Shown here in pieces: positions 52,035-61,719 of a stretch of 64,000 nucleotides of DNA. Below the pieces are notes generated by a model. It made no database searches and had not been told where the DNA came from. It saw only the letters and a list, made by a program, of their open reading frames with translations. Position 1 is the stretch's first letter; every line of letters starts with the position of its first letter. This DNA comes from Bog-756 sp963753905. Lineage in GTDB: Bacteria > Actinomycetota > Acidimicrobiia > Acidimicrobiales > RAAP-2. The stretch lies in assembly GCA_963753905.1 (NCBI GenBank), contig CAVWDZ010000001.1, forward strand, positions 2,294,001-2,358,000, read 5' to 3'. The translations under genes were made by a program, and so were the position numbers.

Positions 52035-52661
52035 ATGCGGCTGGACGACACCGACCGACTCGAAGCCTTCAGCGATGGTGTGATGGCGGTGATCATCACC
52101 ATCATGGCGTTCAACGTCAAGCCCCCGATCGGTGCATCGCTCTCAGCCACCCATGCGGTGCTCCCAGAGCTGCTGGTCTACGTGCTGAGCTTCACGATGA
52201 TCGCGATCTACTGGAACAATCACCATCACCTTCTGCGTTCGACGGACCGCATGGACGGGTCGGTCATGTGGTCCAACATGTTCCTGCTCTTCTGGCTGTC
52301 GCTGGTTCCGGTCGTCACCGGCTGGGTCGGCAAGTACCCGAACCACGCCCTCCCGGCTGCAACCTACGGACTCGTCGCCCTCGGATCCGCTCTCGCCTAC
52401 TCGATCCTGGTCCGGTTCATCATCCGCGCGAACGGCAGGGAGTCGACAGTCGCCCGTGTCGTCGGGAGCGATTTCAAGGGCAACCTCTCGGTAGTGCTCT
52501 ATGCGGGAGGAGTCGGTCTCGCATTCGTGACCCCGATCGCGTCCTATCTGCTCTACGCCGCTGTCGGCATCATCTGGTTTCTTCCCGATCGACGATTCGT
52601 TCAGCAATTCGACGATGATTCGAAGAGCCCGGTCACACCCCCCGACCCGCAACAGGGCTGA
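52035..52661 (+). CDS. TMEM175-like potassium channel family membrane protein
   Basis: A 208-residue membrane protein with about six helices. The N-terminal RLEAFSDGVMAVIITIMAFN carries the FSDG signature of the TMEM175 (DUF1211) family, whose bacterial members form tetrameric K+-selective channels. MIAIYWNNHHHLLRSTDRMD is also typical. GAGGAA lies just before the ATG at 52035; a start 12 codons upstream is possible but adds residues not seen in the family. The preceding 140 bp hold no gene. Confidence 0.88.
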   Translation: MRLDDTDRLEAFSDGVMAVIITIMAFNVKPPIGASLSATHAVLPELLVYVLSFTMIAIYWNNHHHLLRSTDRMDGSVMWSNMFLLFWLSLVPVVTGWVGKYPNHALPAATYGLVALGSALAYSILVRFIIRANGRESTVARVVGSDFKGNLSVVLYAGGVGLAFVTPIASYLLYAAVGIIWFLPDRRFVQQFDDDSKSPVTPPDPQQG

Positions 52662-52710
52662 CCGTGACGTGCTGATTCGCAGTGGCAGTTCTGACCTCCA
52701 GGATTCGGCA

Positions 52711-53108
52711 TCACCCGTCGAGTAGGTGGAGGAGCCATCCGGGACCGACCACGTCCGCTCCCAGAGTCTCGGCGCGCTCCCTGAGCGCACGATCTGCCGT
52801 CACCAGTGTCACCTGACCGGTGGCATCGGCAGCCACGGCGACGAGCGTGTCGTCACCACTGCCGGGCGCATGGAGGACGGTCACGCCGTCGGAGACGCCC
52901 GCCTCCACACCCTGCGGGCAGCACCTTCGAGGACGACGACGATGGGTACGACGAGCCGGCCCGTTTCGGCCGCAGCACGAACTCGTCCCACGAACGCCCG
53001 GGCTGCTCCCGGTCGGTCACGCCACCACCCGGTCGGCCGAGACCCGACCACATTCGCTGCATCGATGAGAAGCACGACCCCAGTCTCGCCGACCCGGCTC
53101 AGGGACAC
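52711..53108 (-). pseudogene. PIN/NYN-like nuclease-fold protein, frameshifted
   Basis: Two minus-strand frames together give one actinobacterial protein often labelled NTP pyrophosphohydrolase but looking PIN/NYN-like. The N-terminal part (ETGVVLLIDAANVVGSRPTG, WWRDRPGAARAF, to IVVVLEGAARR) is in one frame. The C-terminal part (GVTVLHAPGSGDDTLVAVAA, TLVTADRALRERAETLGADV) is in another. Conserved acidic residues (LIDAANV, GSGDDT, TADRALR) are all kept. The frames join at about 52905-52915, and one extra G in the run there would restore a single protein of about 130 residues. It is either a very recent pseudogene or a sequencing indel. Confidence 0.7.
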
Positions 53109-53135
53109 TCAGTGGTGCGATGCATGTGGCCGCGC

Positions 53136-53948
53136 CTACCAGTCGGGGCGGTCCTCGTATCCCAATCGGTACGCCAGATCACCGGTGAGCTGTTTGAAGC
53201 GGTCGACATGCTCTGGCGCGAATTGGGTTCGCCACTCGCCGGGAGCGCCCGAGCGAGCATGATTCGCCACTGCTCCCCCACGTTTGAGGCTCAGCGCATT
53301 CACCGCGTCCAACCCGACCTCAATGGCGCGTTGATTGAATCCGTACCAGCGGAACAGTCGCTCGAAGGTGCCGACATCGTCAGCGAACGCGTCCTCGTAA
53401 CGGATCTCCAGGAACTCCGGCTGGTCATAATTCCACCGAGCCATCGACGCGCCGGTGTACCGAGCCATGTAGTCGATTTCGGCCATCAACCCTTCGTGCT
53501 CGTCTACCGACAGCAAGAACACTTGATAACTGAGGCCGCCCGGTCTCTTCGGATTAGGTCTTCTGCACCATGCTTCGGTCGTGACCTTGTGGTAGTGATA
53601 TCCCGAGACGACGAGGTCCCGCGGGTCGCGAATGACATGGGATCCGCGGAACCTTCTGTCACCGATGTCCTGGCGGCGGAAGTATGCCGGACTCCCGAAC
53701 GCAAGGTCGGTTGTCGGCCTGAGTGACCCCGGTTCCTTTTGCAGCATCTGGAAGCGGAGCCCGTACCGACGGGTCACCGACCGCAAGACCTCTTGGAACC
53801 AGACCGTCCCCGCCTTGCCCGTCGCGCAGTGGACGAGCAGAGGATGATCGGAATGCGCCTCGAACGGACTGGCAACACTCCGAATGCCCAAGCGATAGGC
53901 GCGCCGCGCAGCTTCCTTCGCCCGATCTCCGACGCTTGCCTCACTCAT
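53136..53948 (-). CDS. Sulfotransferase-domain protein
   Basis: A 270-residue PAPS-dependent sulfotransferase-like protein. The 5'-phosphosulfate loop is LLVHCATGKAGTVWFQEVLR, and the 3'-phosphate-binding strand-helix is HVIRDPRDLVVSGYHYHK. EFLEIRYEDAFADDVGTFER and the C-terminal APEHVDRFKQLTGDLAYRLG are family-typical. It would transfer sulfate to a carbohydrate or lipid hydroxyl. AGGAGGAG sits seven bases before the ATG. Base composition is lower in GC than the core genes, and a decayed insertion sequence lies upstream, consistent with acquisition by transfer. Confidence 0.85.
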   Translation of the reverse strand: MSEASVGDRAKEAARRAYRLGIRSVASPFEAHSDHPLLVHCATGKAGTVWFQEVLRSVTRRYGLRFQMLQKEPGSLRPTTDLAFGSPAYFRRQDIGDRRFRGSHVIRDPRDLVVSGYHYHKVTTEAWCRRPNPKRPGGLSYQVFLLSVDEHEGLMAEIDYMARYTGASMARWNYDQPEFLEIRYEDAFADDVGTFERLFRWYGFNQRAIEVGLDAVNALSLKRGGAVANHARSGAPGEWRTQFAPEHVDRFKQLTGDLAYRLGYEDRPDW

Positions 53949-54523
53949 CGGATGCTCCTCCTACGCCCGACAACCAACGGGCAGACCCAGTTCGTTGTCA
54001 CCACGTTCTGCGGTCTGAAACGCGGGCTGCAGTGTCGATCGGAAGGCTAACCGGTCGGCTATCGGGGTCACAAGAGGCTCGTCGGCAGAAAATGAACCCG
54101 GAACCAGAAGCGATCTGATACGGGTTCAACCGCTGGTCAGCCCGTGACCGCCGGCGGCGTGCGACGGTTGTTCGGCCCCACAGCGATCCGTCGGGGCTCT
54201 CGCTCACGACCTCAGCTGGCCTGCGGTGACCGGTCTCGTCGGACCAGCGGTGACCCGTTGGCCCGTTGGCGGTTCCGTCCCCAACGGTACGGTGCTCAGC
54301 GGGAGACGGTCGGAGCAGGTAGCGGAGCGGACCTGTCGAGCGAGCGAACCCGGCGCCGCATCAAGAGAGGTCCCGATTCCCCCGGCCACCGCGGCCACAA
54401 CACCGACAACCGGTACTGCCCATATTCAGAGACTGAGGGGGTGCAGACCTGTGGACTGGGTCGCACCAGAAGCCGTGGTCTCACTGGGCCATCCGCACCC
54501 CTGCATCAAGGCCCTGGCATGAC
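53949..54523. other. Gene-free stretch between sulfotransferase and IS5 remnant
   Basis: About 575 bp with no coding frame that I can support; short open frames here lack ribosome sites and family similarity. It holds the upstream region of the sulfotransferase and probably scrambled IS-related DNA. Confidence 0.5.
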
Positions 54524-54529
54524 CAGTAA

Positions 54530-54880
54530 GAGGCTCAGCGGAGACCCACACATCCTGGTGACCAGCGAGCTGCGCCAGTCGATCAGCGTGGCGGCGAGCA
54601 AGAAGGCGACAACGAGAGCGAACTGAGCGACGCGTCAGAACGGCTTGCGGTCCGTATTGCGGCGCAGCCGACCGAAGTTCGAGAGCCAACTGTCGGTGCG
54701 CTCGACCGGCCAGCGCGGACCCATCGGGAGCGTCTTCGTCGCGCTCGGCTTGCCCCGTTTGCGCTTCTTGGCGTAACGGCGTCACCGATCTTGTGCTTGA
54801 TCAGCCGTTCGCGTAGCCGCGGTCGAGCCCAATGGTCTCGATGTCGCCGAGCAGCCCGCGCCCGCCGGCGCGGTCGAACC
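54530..54880 (-). pseudogene. IS5-family transposase remnant
   Basis: Fragments of an IS5-type DDE transposase in shifting minus-strand frames: GLLGDIETIGLDRGYAN (around the second Asp), ERLIKHKIGDAV, then KKRKRGKPSATKTLPMGPRW followed by PVERTDSWLSNFGRLRRNTD with the last catalytic Glu. After DRKPF there is an in-frame stop, beyond which ALVVAFLLAATLIDWR continues. The N-terminal half is absent. At least two frameshifts and a stop show it is dead. It abuts the end of the GT4 gene. Confidence 0.8.
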
Positions 54881-54956
54881 TGGCCGGAGATACCGAAACA
54901 ACATGGCCGATCCGTGTTCGCCGGGAATCGGCCACGACGCGCTGGCGATACGGCTG

Positions 54957-56129
54957 TCATGCATCCGTAACAACGGGGGAACCGGTCTGATGGGCTGCAA
55001 TCACGGCGTCCCATGTTTGCTCGACTCGTTGCACCATGTCATCGATGGAGTGCTTCGCTGCAGAGGCGGCCGCCGCTGCACCCACGCGGCTACGCAGGGC
55101 GGAGTCGCCTACGAGTGTTCCGAGGGCTGCGGCGATCCTCTCCACATCCCCAACCGGGACCAGAGTTCCCGTGACCCCATCCTCGATCAATGAGCGTGGT
55201 CCTGCCGAATCAGCCGCTACCACGGCCTTGCCCGCGGCCATGGCCTCGACGACGGCGAGACCGAACGGTTCACGCTGGGCCAGATGCGCCACGATATCGG
55301 CCGCCGCTAGGATGTCGTCCTTCGCTTTGTCTCCCACGAATCCGGTGATCGTCACGATGTCGTCCAGACCGAGATCGCTGCGCAATTGGCGGAGCATGCG
55401 GGTGTATTCGGACGGGGGCTCCCATCCGCAGATGACGGCGCGAACGTCGGGCCTGCTTCGGGTGACCACCTCCAACGCCAGGAGCAAATCCCTCTGGCAC
55501 TTGAACGGATCCACGCGACCGAACATGGCAATGAGCGGGACGTCGTCGGGGATGCCCAGATCCCGTCGAGCCCGGTGTCCATCCCCACTCCTCGCTCGGG
55601 TGAGATCGATGCCGGGCAAGATGGTCGTGGTGGGAATCGTGCGCGGGCGAGGGACGCCGTCAGGAGCCGTCGTCGACCCGAAGATGATCATGGACGGTCT
55701 GAGCTGTGTGAGGAGTCGCGCCGACACTTCGCGTGCAAACGACGCTCCGGTGAGGGGGTCATACACCATCCAGACCACAGGCACTTTGGCCCAGCGGCTT
55801 GCCAGGCTCGCGTAGAGTAACGACGAGTTCTCGGTAGCGTGCACGAGATCGATGCCGTCAGCGCGGATGATGTTTCGCAGGTGGCGTGCAACCTCCACGA
55901 TGTTGGCGACATTCCGCCAACGCGTGCGCGCCACGATTTGCACGGTGAAGCCCTCCGCGCGCATGCGTTGCGCCCACTTTCCGTCCGTGAGGCATGCCAG
56001 GGAAACGGAGAAGCGCACCGGATCGGCGCGGTGGAGGATTTCATCAGCCATCATTTGGGTGCCGCCGCCGCGGCCGCCGATCGAGTCGATGAGTAGCACC
56101 CGGCACGTCGAGGTCTGCACCGGGCTCAT
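54957..56129 (-). CDS. GT4-family glycosyltransferase
   Basis: A 390-residue GT-B glycosyltransferase. The N-terminal acceptor domain begins RVLLIDSIGGRGGGTQMMAD. The donor domain has LIAMFGRVDPFKCQRDLLLA and the sugar-nucleotide motif EPFGLAVVEAMAAGKAVVAA. It would add a sugar to a cell-surface polysaccharide or lipid, with donor unknown. The ATG at 56129 is chosen because the fold begins right after it; the frame is open for 82 more codons upstream through DNA with transposase similarity on the other strand. It ends within 80 bp of an IS5 remnant, so the C-terminus may have been altered. Confidence 0.82.
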   Translation of the reverse strand: MSPVQTSTCRVLLIDSIGGRGGGTQMMADEILHRADPVRFSVSLACLTDGKWAQRMRAEGFTVQIVARTRWRNVANIVEVARHLRNIIRADGIDLVHATENSSLLYASLASRWAKVPVVWMVYDPLTGASFAREVSARLLTQLRPSMIIFGSTTAPDGVPRPRTIPTTTILPGIDLTRARSGDGHRARRDLGIPDDVPLIAMFGRVDPFKCQRDLLLALEVVTRSRPDVRAVICGWEPPSEYTRMLRQLRSDLGLDDIVTITGFVGDKAKDDILAAADIVAHLAQREPFGLAVVEAMAAGKAVVAADSAGPRSLIEDGVTGTLVPVGDVERIAAALGTLVGDSALRSRVGAAAAASAAKHSIDDMVQRVEQTWDAVIAAHQTGSPVVTDA

Positions 56130-56249
56130 CGGATCGCACCCCACTCCTGACCCCTTCTTCTTCGGCTTGCGCCTGGCACCCTGGTGGCGTGCTCGCCGAG
56201 GCTGACCGTAGCATACGCGCGTTTTGGCGTGACACGGGGTTAGTCGGAA

Positions 56250-56820
56250 ATGGGTCAACAGATCTCGTCGTGGACCGTGGGTCAGCTCCTCCACCAGATG
56301 GGGCACTCGCTCCGGGTAAGGGCCAAGACCGTCGAAGGCGCACATCACCCTGGCCGTGACGCCCGGTTCCATCACATCAACGACGAGGCGAAGCGAGGAT
56401 TCGAGGCCAACCAGCTCGTCATCAGCGTCGACTCAAAGAGGAAGGAGCTGATGGTGGACAAGAGGCCGACACCCGGGCGCGAGTGGCAGCCCAGACGCTC
56501 TCGCCCCGACAAGGTCGACGTCCACGACTTCCCCGACCCCGAGGTTCGCAAGGCCGTCCCCTACGGCATCTACGACAACGGCGCTGATGAAGGTTGGACG
56601 GAGGTCGGTTCAGACCGGACACCACCCAGTTCGCAGTCAACGCCATCAGGCCGAGGTGGCAGACCATGGACATCAAGCGCTACCCCCGAGCCAGCCGCTT
56701 CATGGTCACGGCCGATGCTGGAGGCTCCAACGGGTATCGCAACAAGCTCTGGAAGGTCGAGCTGGCCAAGCTGGCGGCCGGGACCGGTCTCGAGATCACG
56801 GTCTGCCGCTATCAAACCGC
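56250..56820 (+). pseudogene. ISAzo13-family transposase remnant
   Basis: Plus-strand fragments of an ISAzo13 transposase: TVGQLLHQMGHSLRVRAKTV, then NQLVISVDSKRKELMVDKRP and HDFPDPEVRKAVPYGIYDNG in one frame. After a frameshift near 56595 it continues with TTQFAVNAIRPRWQTMDIKR and FMVTADAGGSNGYRNKLWKV. Both ends are missing: it starts about mid-protein and loses similarity after LEITVCRY. It is a decayed copy that cannot move. Confidence 0.82.
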
Positions 56821-56889
56821 TGTGCCTGGCCGAATCAGCGCAGATCGGCTCGATGCGCGTCGGCTCCCGGCCCGGGCACACCTTCTCGT

Positions 56890-57330
56890 TCACTTGCCGG
56901 TGAGTTTGGCCTCCATCAGGTCCATGCGATCAGCAAGATCCTTCAGGCCTCCTGTCGTGTGGATGTCCAGCCTGTCGAGGATCTCAACAGTGTCGTCATA
57001 GGTGTGCTGTGACCGCAGGTCACTGGCCTGACTCTGCACGTTCTGCCCGACCATGATCACCGACAGCAATACCAGCTGAAGGAACGTTTGTGCGATCCAG
57101 GCGATGATTCCTTCGCCACCGGGCTTGAGCGCCGGACGTAGGCCGAGAAGGGCGATGACAGCAAAGGCGTACGCGCACCACATCGACCCGACGATGTTGG
57201 TGAGGAAGACAGCGATCTTTGCATTGAATCCATTGGCTTTTTGAACCTCCCCCGTCAAACCTCGGATGCTGATGGCTTCACCGATGACGTGGTGTGCCTT
57301 CACTGGCTTCGGAATATGGCTATCGATCAT
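56890..57330 (-). CDS. DUF1003-like membrane protein
   Basis: A 146-residue protein with two membrane helices. FNAKIAVFLTNIVGSMWCAY begins the first and FLQLVLLSVIMVGQNVQSQ the second, followed by a helical charged tail (TVEILDRLDIHTTGGLKDLA). This matches DUF1003, whose function is unknown. The ATG at 57330 is preceded by AAGGAGG at good distance; an ATG nine codons upstream is an alternative. It adjoins the ISAzo13 remnant, in the same less GC-rich island. Confidence 0.75.
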   Translation of the reverse strand: MIDSHIPKPVKAHHVIGEAISIRGLTGEVQKANGFNAKIAVFLTNIVGSMWCAYAFAVIALLGLRPALKPGGEGIIAWIAQTFLQLVLLSVIMVGQNVQSQASDLRSQHTYDDTVEILDRLDIHTTGGLKDLADRMDLMEAKLTGK

Positions 57331-57650
57331 GATGCCCTCCTTGCTCTGGGTCGCCATCGAGCATGTCACTCTACGGACAGCGAGTTCACGATGCCGTAGA
57401 CACGTTCGTGTGGTATCGGACCAGGTCGCTTGCAGCCTGTCTCCCCGGCCGGCCGGGTACCGAGCGTCCGACCTCAGATCCGACCATCGACGCATGCACG
57501 AAGGCGAGCACCGGTCGGCGAGCATCTGGGAGCCCTCCAATCCCTACATCACCTCGGTGCGGCGGCCAATGCCAGATGGTGACGGTCCGGTCTGTCCCAG
57601 TCTCCCGGAAACGGACCGTCGCGACCCCGAGGAATGTGGCACGGTGGATC
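57331..57650. other. Intergenic region between divergent DUF1003-like and methyltransferase genes
   Basis: About 320 bp with no supportable gene. The methyltransferase frame stays open back to 57363 but the extra sequence has no similarity to the family. Promoters for both divergent genes must lie here; I could not assign elements with confidence. Confidence 0.5.
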
Positions 57651-58427
57651 ATGGCCGCGTACGAGCAGTTCGCCCCCTTCTACGACGCAGTCATGGATAA
57701 TCCGGGGCCCCGTGCGGCACGGGTCAACTCGTGGATCGAGCGCTACCGGCCCGATGCGCGTGCGGTGCTCGAGCTCGGCTGCGGTACGGGCTCGATCCTG
57801 GTCCGGCTCACCACGACCGCCACGATCACCGGGCTCGACCGGTCACCGGAGATGCTGGCCATCGCCGCCGGAAAAGTGCCGAGCGCGAGCTTCGTAGAGG
57901 CAGATATGGCCTCCTTTTCACTCGGACGGCGCTTCGATGTGGTGCTCTGCATCTTCGATTCGATCAACCACCTGCTCACGATCGACGAGTGGCGGTCGTT
58001 CTTCGGGTGCGTGCACGACCACCTGGCCGACGGCGGCCTGTTCGTCTTCGACGTCAACACGGTCGGCGAGCTCCGGCGGCTCGGGGACGAGCCGCCCTGG
58101 GTCTACGAGTTCGACGGTGGGACCGCGATCATCGATGTGGCATTCGCCGAGGACGACACGGGGTCCGGGTCGACCGACTGGGACATCCGGATATTCGAGC
58201 GGGTGGGTGGGGACCGCCACGTGCTGCATCGGGAGCAGATCGGGGAGTTGGCGCTTCCCCTCGCCCGGGTACGGGAGCTGATCGGCGAGGAGTTCGAGCT
58301 GCTCGAGGAGGTCGACGATGACGGTGCACCGGCGACCGACGCGTCGGTCAAGGCCTACTACGCGCTACGGAAGCGTGAGAACGGTAAGCCTGATCCACGG
58401 ACACGACGGCGACGTGGAGCGAATTAG
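57651..58427 (+). CDS. Class I SAM-dependent methyltransferase
   Basis: A 258-residue methyltransferase. It begins MAAYEQFAPFYDAVMDN, a common start in this family. Motif I is AVLELGCGTGSILVRL, the acidic end of beta-2 TGLDRSPEMLAIAAGK, then FVEADMASFSLGRRFDVVLC and GGLFVFDVNTVGELRRLG. The C-terminal part with an antiparallel sheet resembles small-molecule methyltransferases. The substrate is unknown. A GTG five codons upstream (57636) with GAGG before it is an alternative start. Confidence 0.87.
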   Translation: MAAYEQFAPFYDAVMDNPGPRAARVNSWIERYRPDARAVLELGCGTGSILVRLTTTATITGLDRSPEMLAIAAGKVPSASFVEADMASFSLGRRFDVVLCIFDSINHLLTIDEWRSFFGCVHDHLADGGLFVFDVNTVGELRRLGDEPPWVYEFDGGTAIIDVAFAEDDTGSGSTDWDIRIFERVGGDRHVLHREQIGELALPLARVRELIGEEFELLEEVDDDGAPATDASVKAYYALRKRENGKPDPRTRRRRGAN

Positions 58428-58454
58428 GCACGCGGTCAGGTACCGGGTGGCCTT

Positions 58455-58473
58455 CGGCCCTTCTCGGGGGCCG
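58455..58473 (+). terminator. Possible terminator hairpin after the methyltransferase
   Basis: CGGCCC and GGGCCG form a 6-bp stem (extendable by two weaker pairs) with a 7-nt loop, 28 bases after the methyltransferase stop. Short stem and no U-tract, hence low confidence. Confidence 0.3.
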
Positions 58474-58525
58474 GACCGAGGCATGGAGCCCGACCCTGTC
58501 ACGCCGCAGGCCTACCATCACCGGC

Positions 58526-61500
58526 GTGAGCATCAACGTCCAGTGGGTGGGCTACGGCCCAACGGCAGCCGATGCCCTCAGGCGAGCGATCAGCACGGAG
58601 AAAGGCGACGACCCCCTGGCTCCGGTGACCGTGGTCGTTCCATCCAACCATGTCGGCGTCGGTACGCGCCGCCTGCTGGCATCGGGGAGGCTCGGCCCGG
58701 TCTGTGGGCGCGGCACCGGCATCGCGGCAGTCACGTTCCTCACCGTGTACCGCCTGGCAGAGCTTCTGGGCTCGTCCGCTCTGGCGGGGGCCGGCCGTCG
58801 GCCCGTGTCGACTCCGGTCATCGCCGCAGCAGTGCGGGCCGCGCTGGCCGAGCGACCGGGGGTGTTCGCCCCGGTGGCCGCGCATCCGGCCACCGAGACG
58901 GCCCTGGTCGACGCCTACCGTGAACTGCGAGACGTCTCCGCAGAGGCGGCGGATGCCCTCGCGCGCCGCAGCGGAAGGGCGGCCGACGTCGTCCGCCTGC
59001 AGCGAGCAGCTCGGGACCGAATCGAGCCTGCCTGGTACGACGAAGAAGACCTCATGGACTCCGCCGTCGACATCCTGCGGACCGACCAGTCGAGTGGCGA
59101 TGACCTCGGAGCGGTCACCGTCTACCTTCCGGAACGCCTGACCCGCCACGGGGCACGGTTGCTCCGGGCGGTCGCCGACGGGCGTGGGCTGACCGTGCTG
59201 GCCGGAACCAGCGGAGACCGTCGGGCCGACGCCGAGGTGGTCTTGGCCGTCGAGCGGCTGGACGGCCTGCAGGGGACTGACGCAGGCGGCTCCGGCCTCG
59301 ACCCGATGGCGGTGGTCAGTGCAGACCGAACCCGGATCATGACCGTTTCGGACGCCGATGAGGAGGTCCGAGAGGCGGTACGGGCCGTGATCGGTGCTGT
59401 GCGTGGCGGGACGCCCCTCGACCGGATCGCCATCCTGCACGCAAGCCCCGAGCCCTATGCGCGTTTGGCCTACGAACAGCTCTTCGCCGCCGGGTTGGCC
59501 ACGAACGGAGCGTCGGTGATGCCCCTAACCGCCCGGGTGGCCGGCCGTACCCTGCTCGGGCTCCTGGCCCTTCCTGACGGTGACTTCCGACGCGACGAGG
59601 TGTTCGCCTGGTTGGCTGGTGCGCGGATGCGCTACGACGGGCGACCGATCCCGGTCACCGCCTGGGAACGGATCTCGCGCGACGTCGGCGTGGTGGCCGG
59701 GCGCGGCCAGTGGGATCGCCTGCTGACCCGGTTCGCCGATGACCGCGATGCCAGCGCAACCCTGGATGATGCGGATCCTGATGCCCCCCCCTGGCGAGCC
59801 GAACGGTCCCGGACAGAGGCTCTCCTGGCACGGGGGATGCGCGAATTCGTCCTGGCCCTCATCGACGATCTGGCCTCCGCTCGCGCTCGACCGCAGCTTT
59901 GGATCCATCGGGCGACGTGGGCCCGGCGCCACTTGGACCGGCTCCTCGAGGACGCCACCCACCGCCAGCAGTGGCCGGTGGCCGAGCACCGGGCGGCCGA
60001 GCGGGTCGACCGGGCACTCGACCGTCTCGGCTGCCTGGATGCCGTCGAAGGGCCCACGGACCTCGACGTCTTCAGGCGCACACTCGAGCTCGAACTCGAT
60101 GCTGACCTTGGTCGGGTCGGCCGAATGGGTGAGGGCGTGCTGGTTGCGCCGGTGAGCATGGGCGTGGGACTCGACTTGGACCTGGTGGTGGTCCTCGGCC
60201 TGGCCGAGGGTTCCTTCCCCGGACCGACCCGGGACGACTCGCTGCTGCCGGACCACGAGCGGGCGGCCACGGGCGACGAGCTCCCCCTTCGAGCTGCCCG
60301 GATCGAGCGCCAGCACCGCCAACTCCTGGCAGCCCTGGCCGGCGCGTCGCGCCAGCTGCTGTGTGTGCCCCGTGGGGATCTCCGTCGCAGCCAGGAGCGT
60401 GTTCCGTCGCGATGGGTCCTCGACATCGCCAGCTCGCTCGCGGGTGAACCGTGGTGGTCCGAAGAGCTCCTCGGATCCGAGCGCGACTGGCTCGTCCATG
60501 TTGCCTCCTTCGATGCCGGGTTGCGTCGGGTGGCGTTCCCGGCGGCAGAACAGGAGTACAGGCTGCGCTCGCTGATGGCCCACTCCTCATCCGGGCCGGG
60601 CACGGCTGCCCTGGCCGCGCTGGAAGATCCGACCGTCGATCACGGCGCCGAGGTCGTGGCCGCGAGGCGCAGTGACCGGTTCACCCGCTTCGACGGCAAC
60701 CTCGCCGGCATGGCAATTCCCTCGCCGACCGAGCGGGGCACCTCGGCCACCCGGCTCGAGGGATGGGCGTCGTGTCCCTTCGGCCATTTTCTTCGCAACA
60801 TCCTCGATGTCGACGAAGTGGAGAATCCGGAAGACGAGTTGCAGATCACACCGCGCGATCGTGGATCGCTGGTGCACGACGTCCTCGAGTGCTTCATCGA
60901 CGAGGTGCTCGCGGAATTGGCGCCGGCCAGAGCGACTCGGCGCAGCCGTGGTCGGACGCCGACAGGGGTCGACTACGGGAGATCGCCGAGCAGGTCTGCG
61001 CCGAGTACGAGGCACACGGACTCACCGGGCGGCCCGTCTTCTGGCAGCGTGATCGATACCGCATCGTGTCCGAGCTGCTGTTGACGTTGGACTTCGACAA
61101 CAGCTACCGCGCCAGCCACCGTACGCATCCGATAGCCGCCGAGCTGGCCTTCGGCGTGCAAGGCGCACGGCTCCCTACCGTGTCGCTCGAGCTCCCCGAT
61201 GGACGCAGCATCGCCTTTCGAGGCAAGGCCGACCGTGTGGACCTGGCCGAGGACGGCACCGTGCACGTCGTGGACTACAAGACCGGCTCCGCCGACCGCT
61301 ACCGGAGTCTGAGTGAGGACGACCCGGACCTCCGGGGGACCCGATTCCAGCTCCCGGTTTACGGCCAGGCCGCTCGGCTGTTCATCGGAGATCCCGACGC
61401 CCGGGTTCGTGCCGAGTACTGGTTCATCTCCACCAAGGGCCAGTACAAGCGCATCGGCTATGCCGTCACCCCGGAGGTCCTCGAGCACGTCGGCAAGACC

Positions 61501-61719
61501 CTTCAAATCGTGGTGGACGGCATCGAAGCCGGTGTCTTCCCGAGCTTCCCGACCGATTCCGCCAGCTACGTCGAGTGCCCGTACTGCGACCCCGACGCCC
61601 TGGGCGTGGTCGACCTGCGGCGGGCCTGGGAGCGCAAGCGACACGATCCGCAACTGGCCGGGTTCGTCAACCTGGCGGAGCCTGCATCCGACGGCAACGG
61701 TGGTCGCCCCGATGCCTGA
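58526..61719 (+). pseudogene. AddB/RecB-like PD-(D/E)XK nuclease, single frameshift
   Basis: Reading from GTG 58526, the protein resembles AddB: a non-Walker helicase-like N-terminal part (VTVVVPSNHVGVGTRRLLAS, DLVVVLGLAEGSFPGPTRDD) and the start of the nuclease domain (ATRLEGWASCPFGHFLRNIL). At about 60925-60935 the frame is lost. The continuing similarity (DADRGRLREIAEQV, nuclease core FRGKADRVDLAE and VHVVDYKTGSA, then YVECPYCD) is one frame back and runs to 61719. One inserted base in the GCGCCGGCCAG stretch would restore a protein of about 1,060 residues. Without repair the product stops at 61084, before the nuclease active site. All other parts look under selection, so an indel error or recent mutation is likely. 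Confidence 0.8.

Noticed and set aside
54144..54626. Plus-strand open frame next to the IS5 remnant
   Set aside because: No similarity, no ribosome site, and its end overlaps the transposase remnant on the other strand.
56130..56375. 82-codon N-terminal extension of the GT4 glycosyltransferase
   Set aside because: The extension lies antisense to recognisable ISAzo13 transposase sequence and precedes the natural fold start.
57363..57650. N-terminal extension of the methyltransferase
   Set aside because: The frame is open but the sequence is unlike the family, which normally begins at the chosen ATG.
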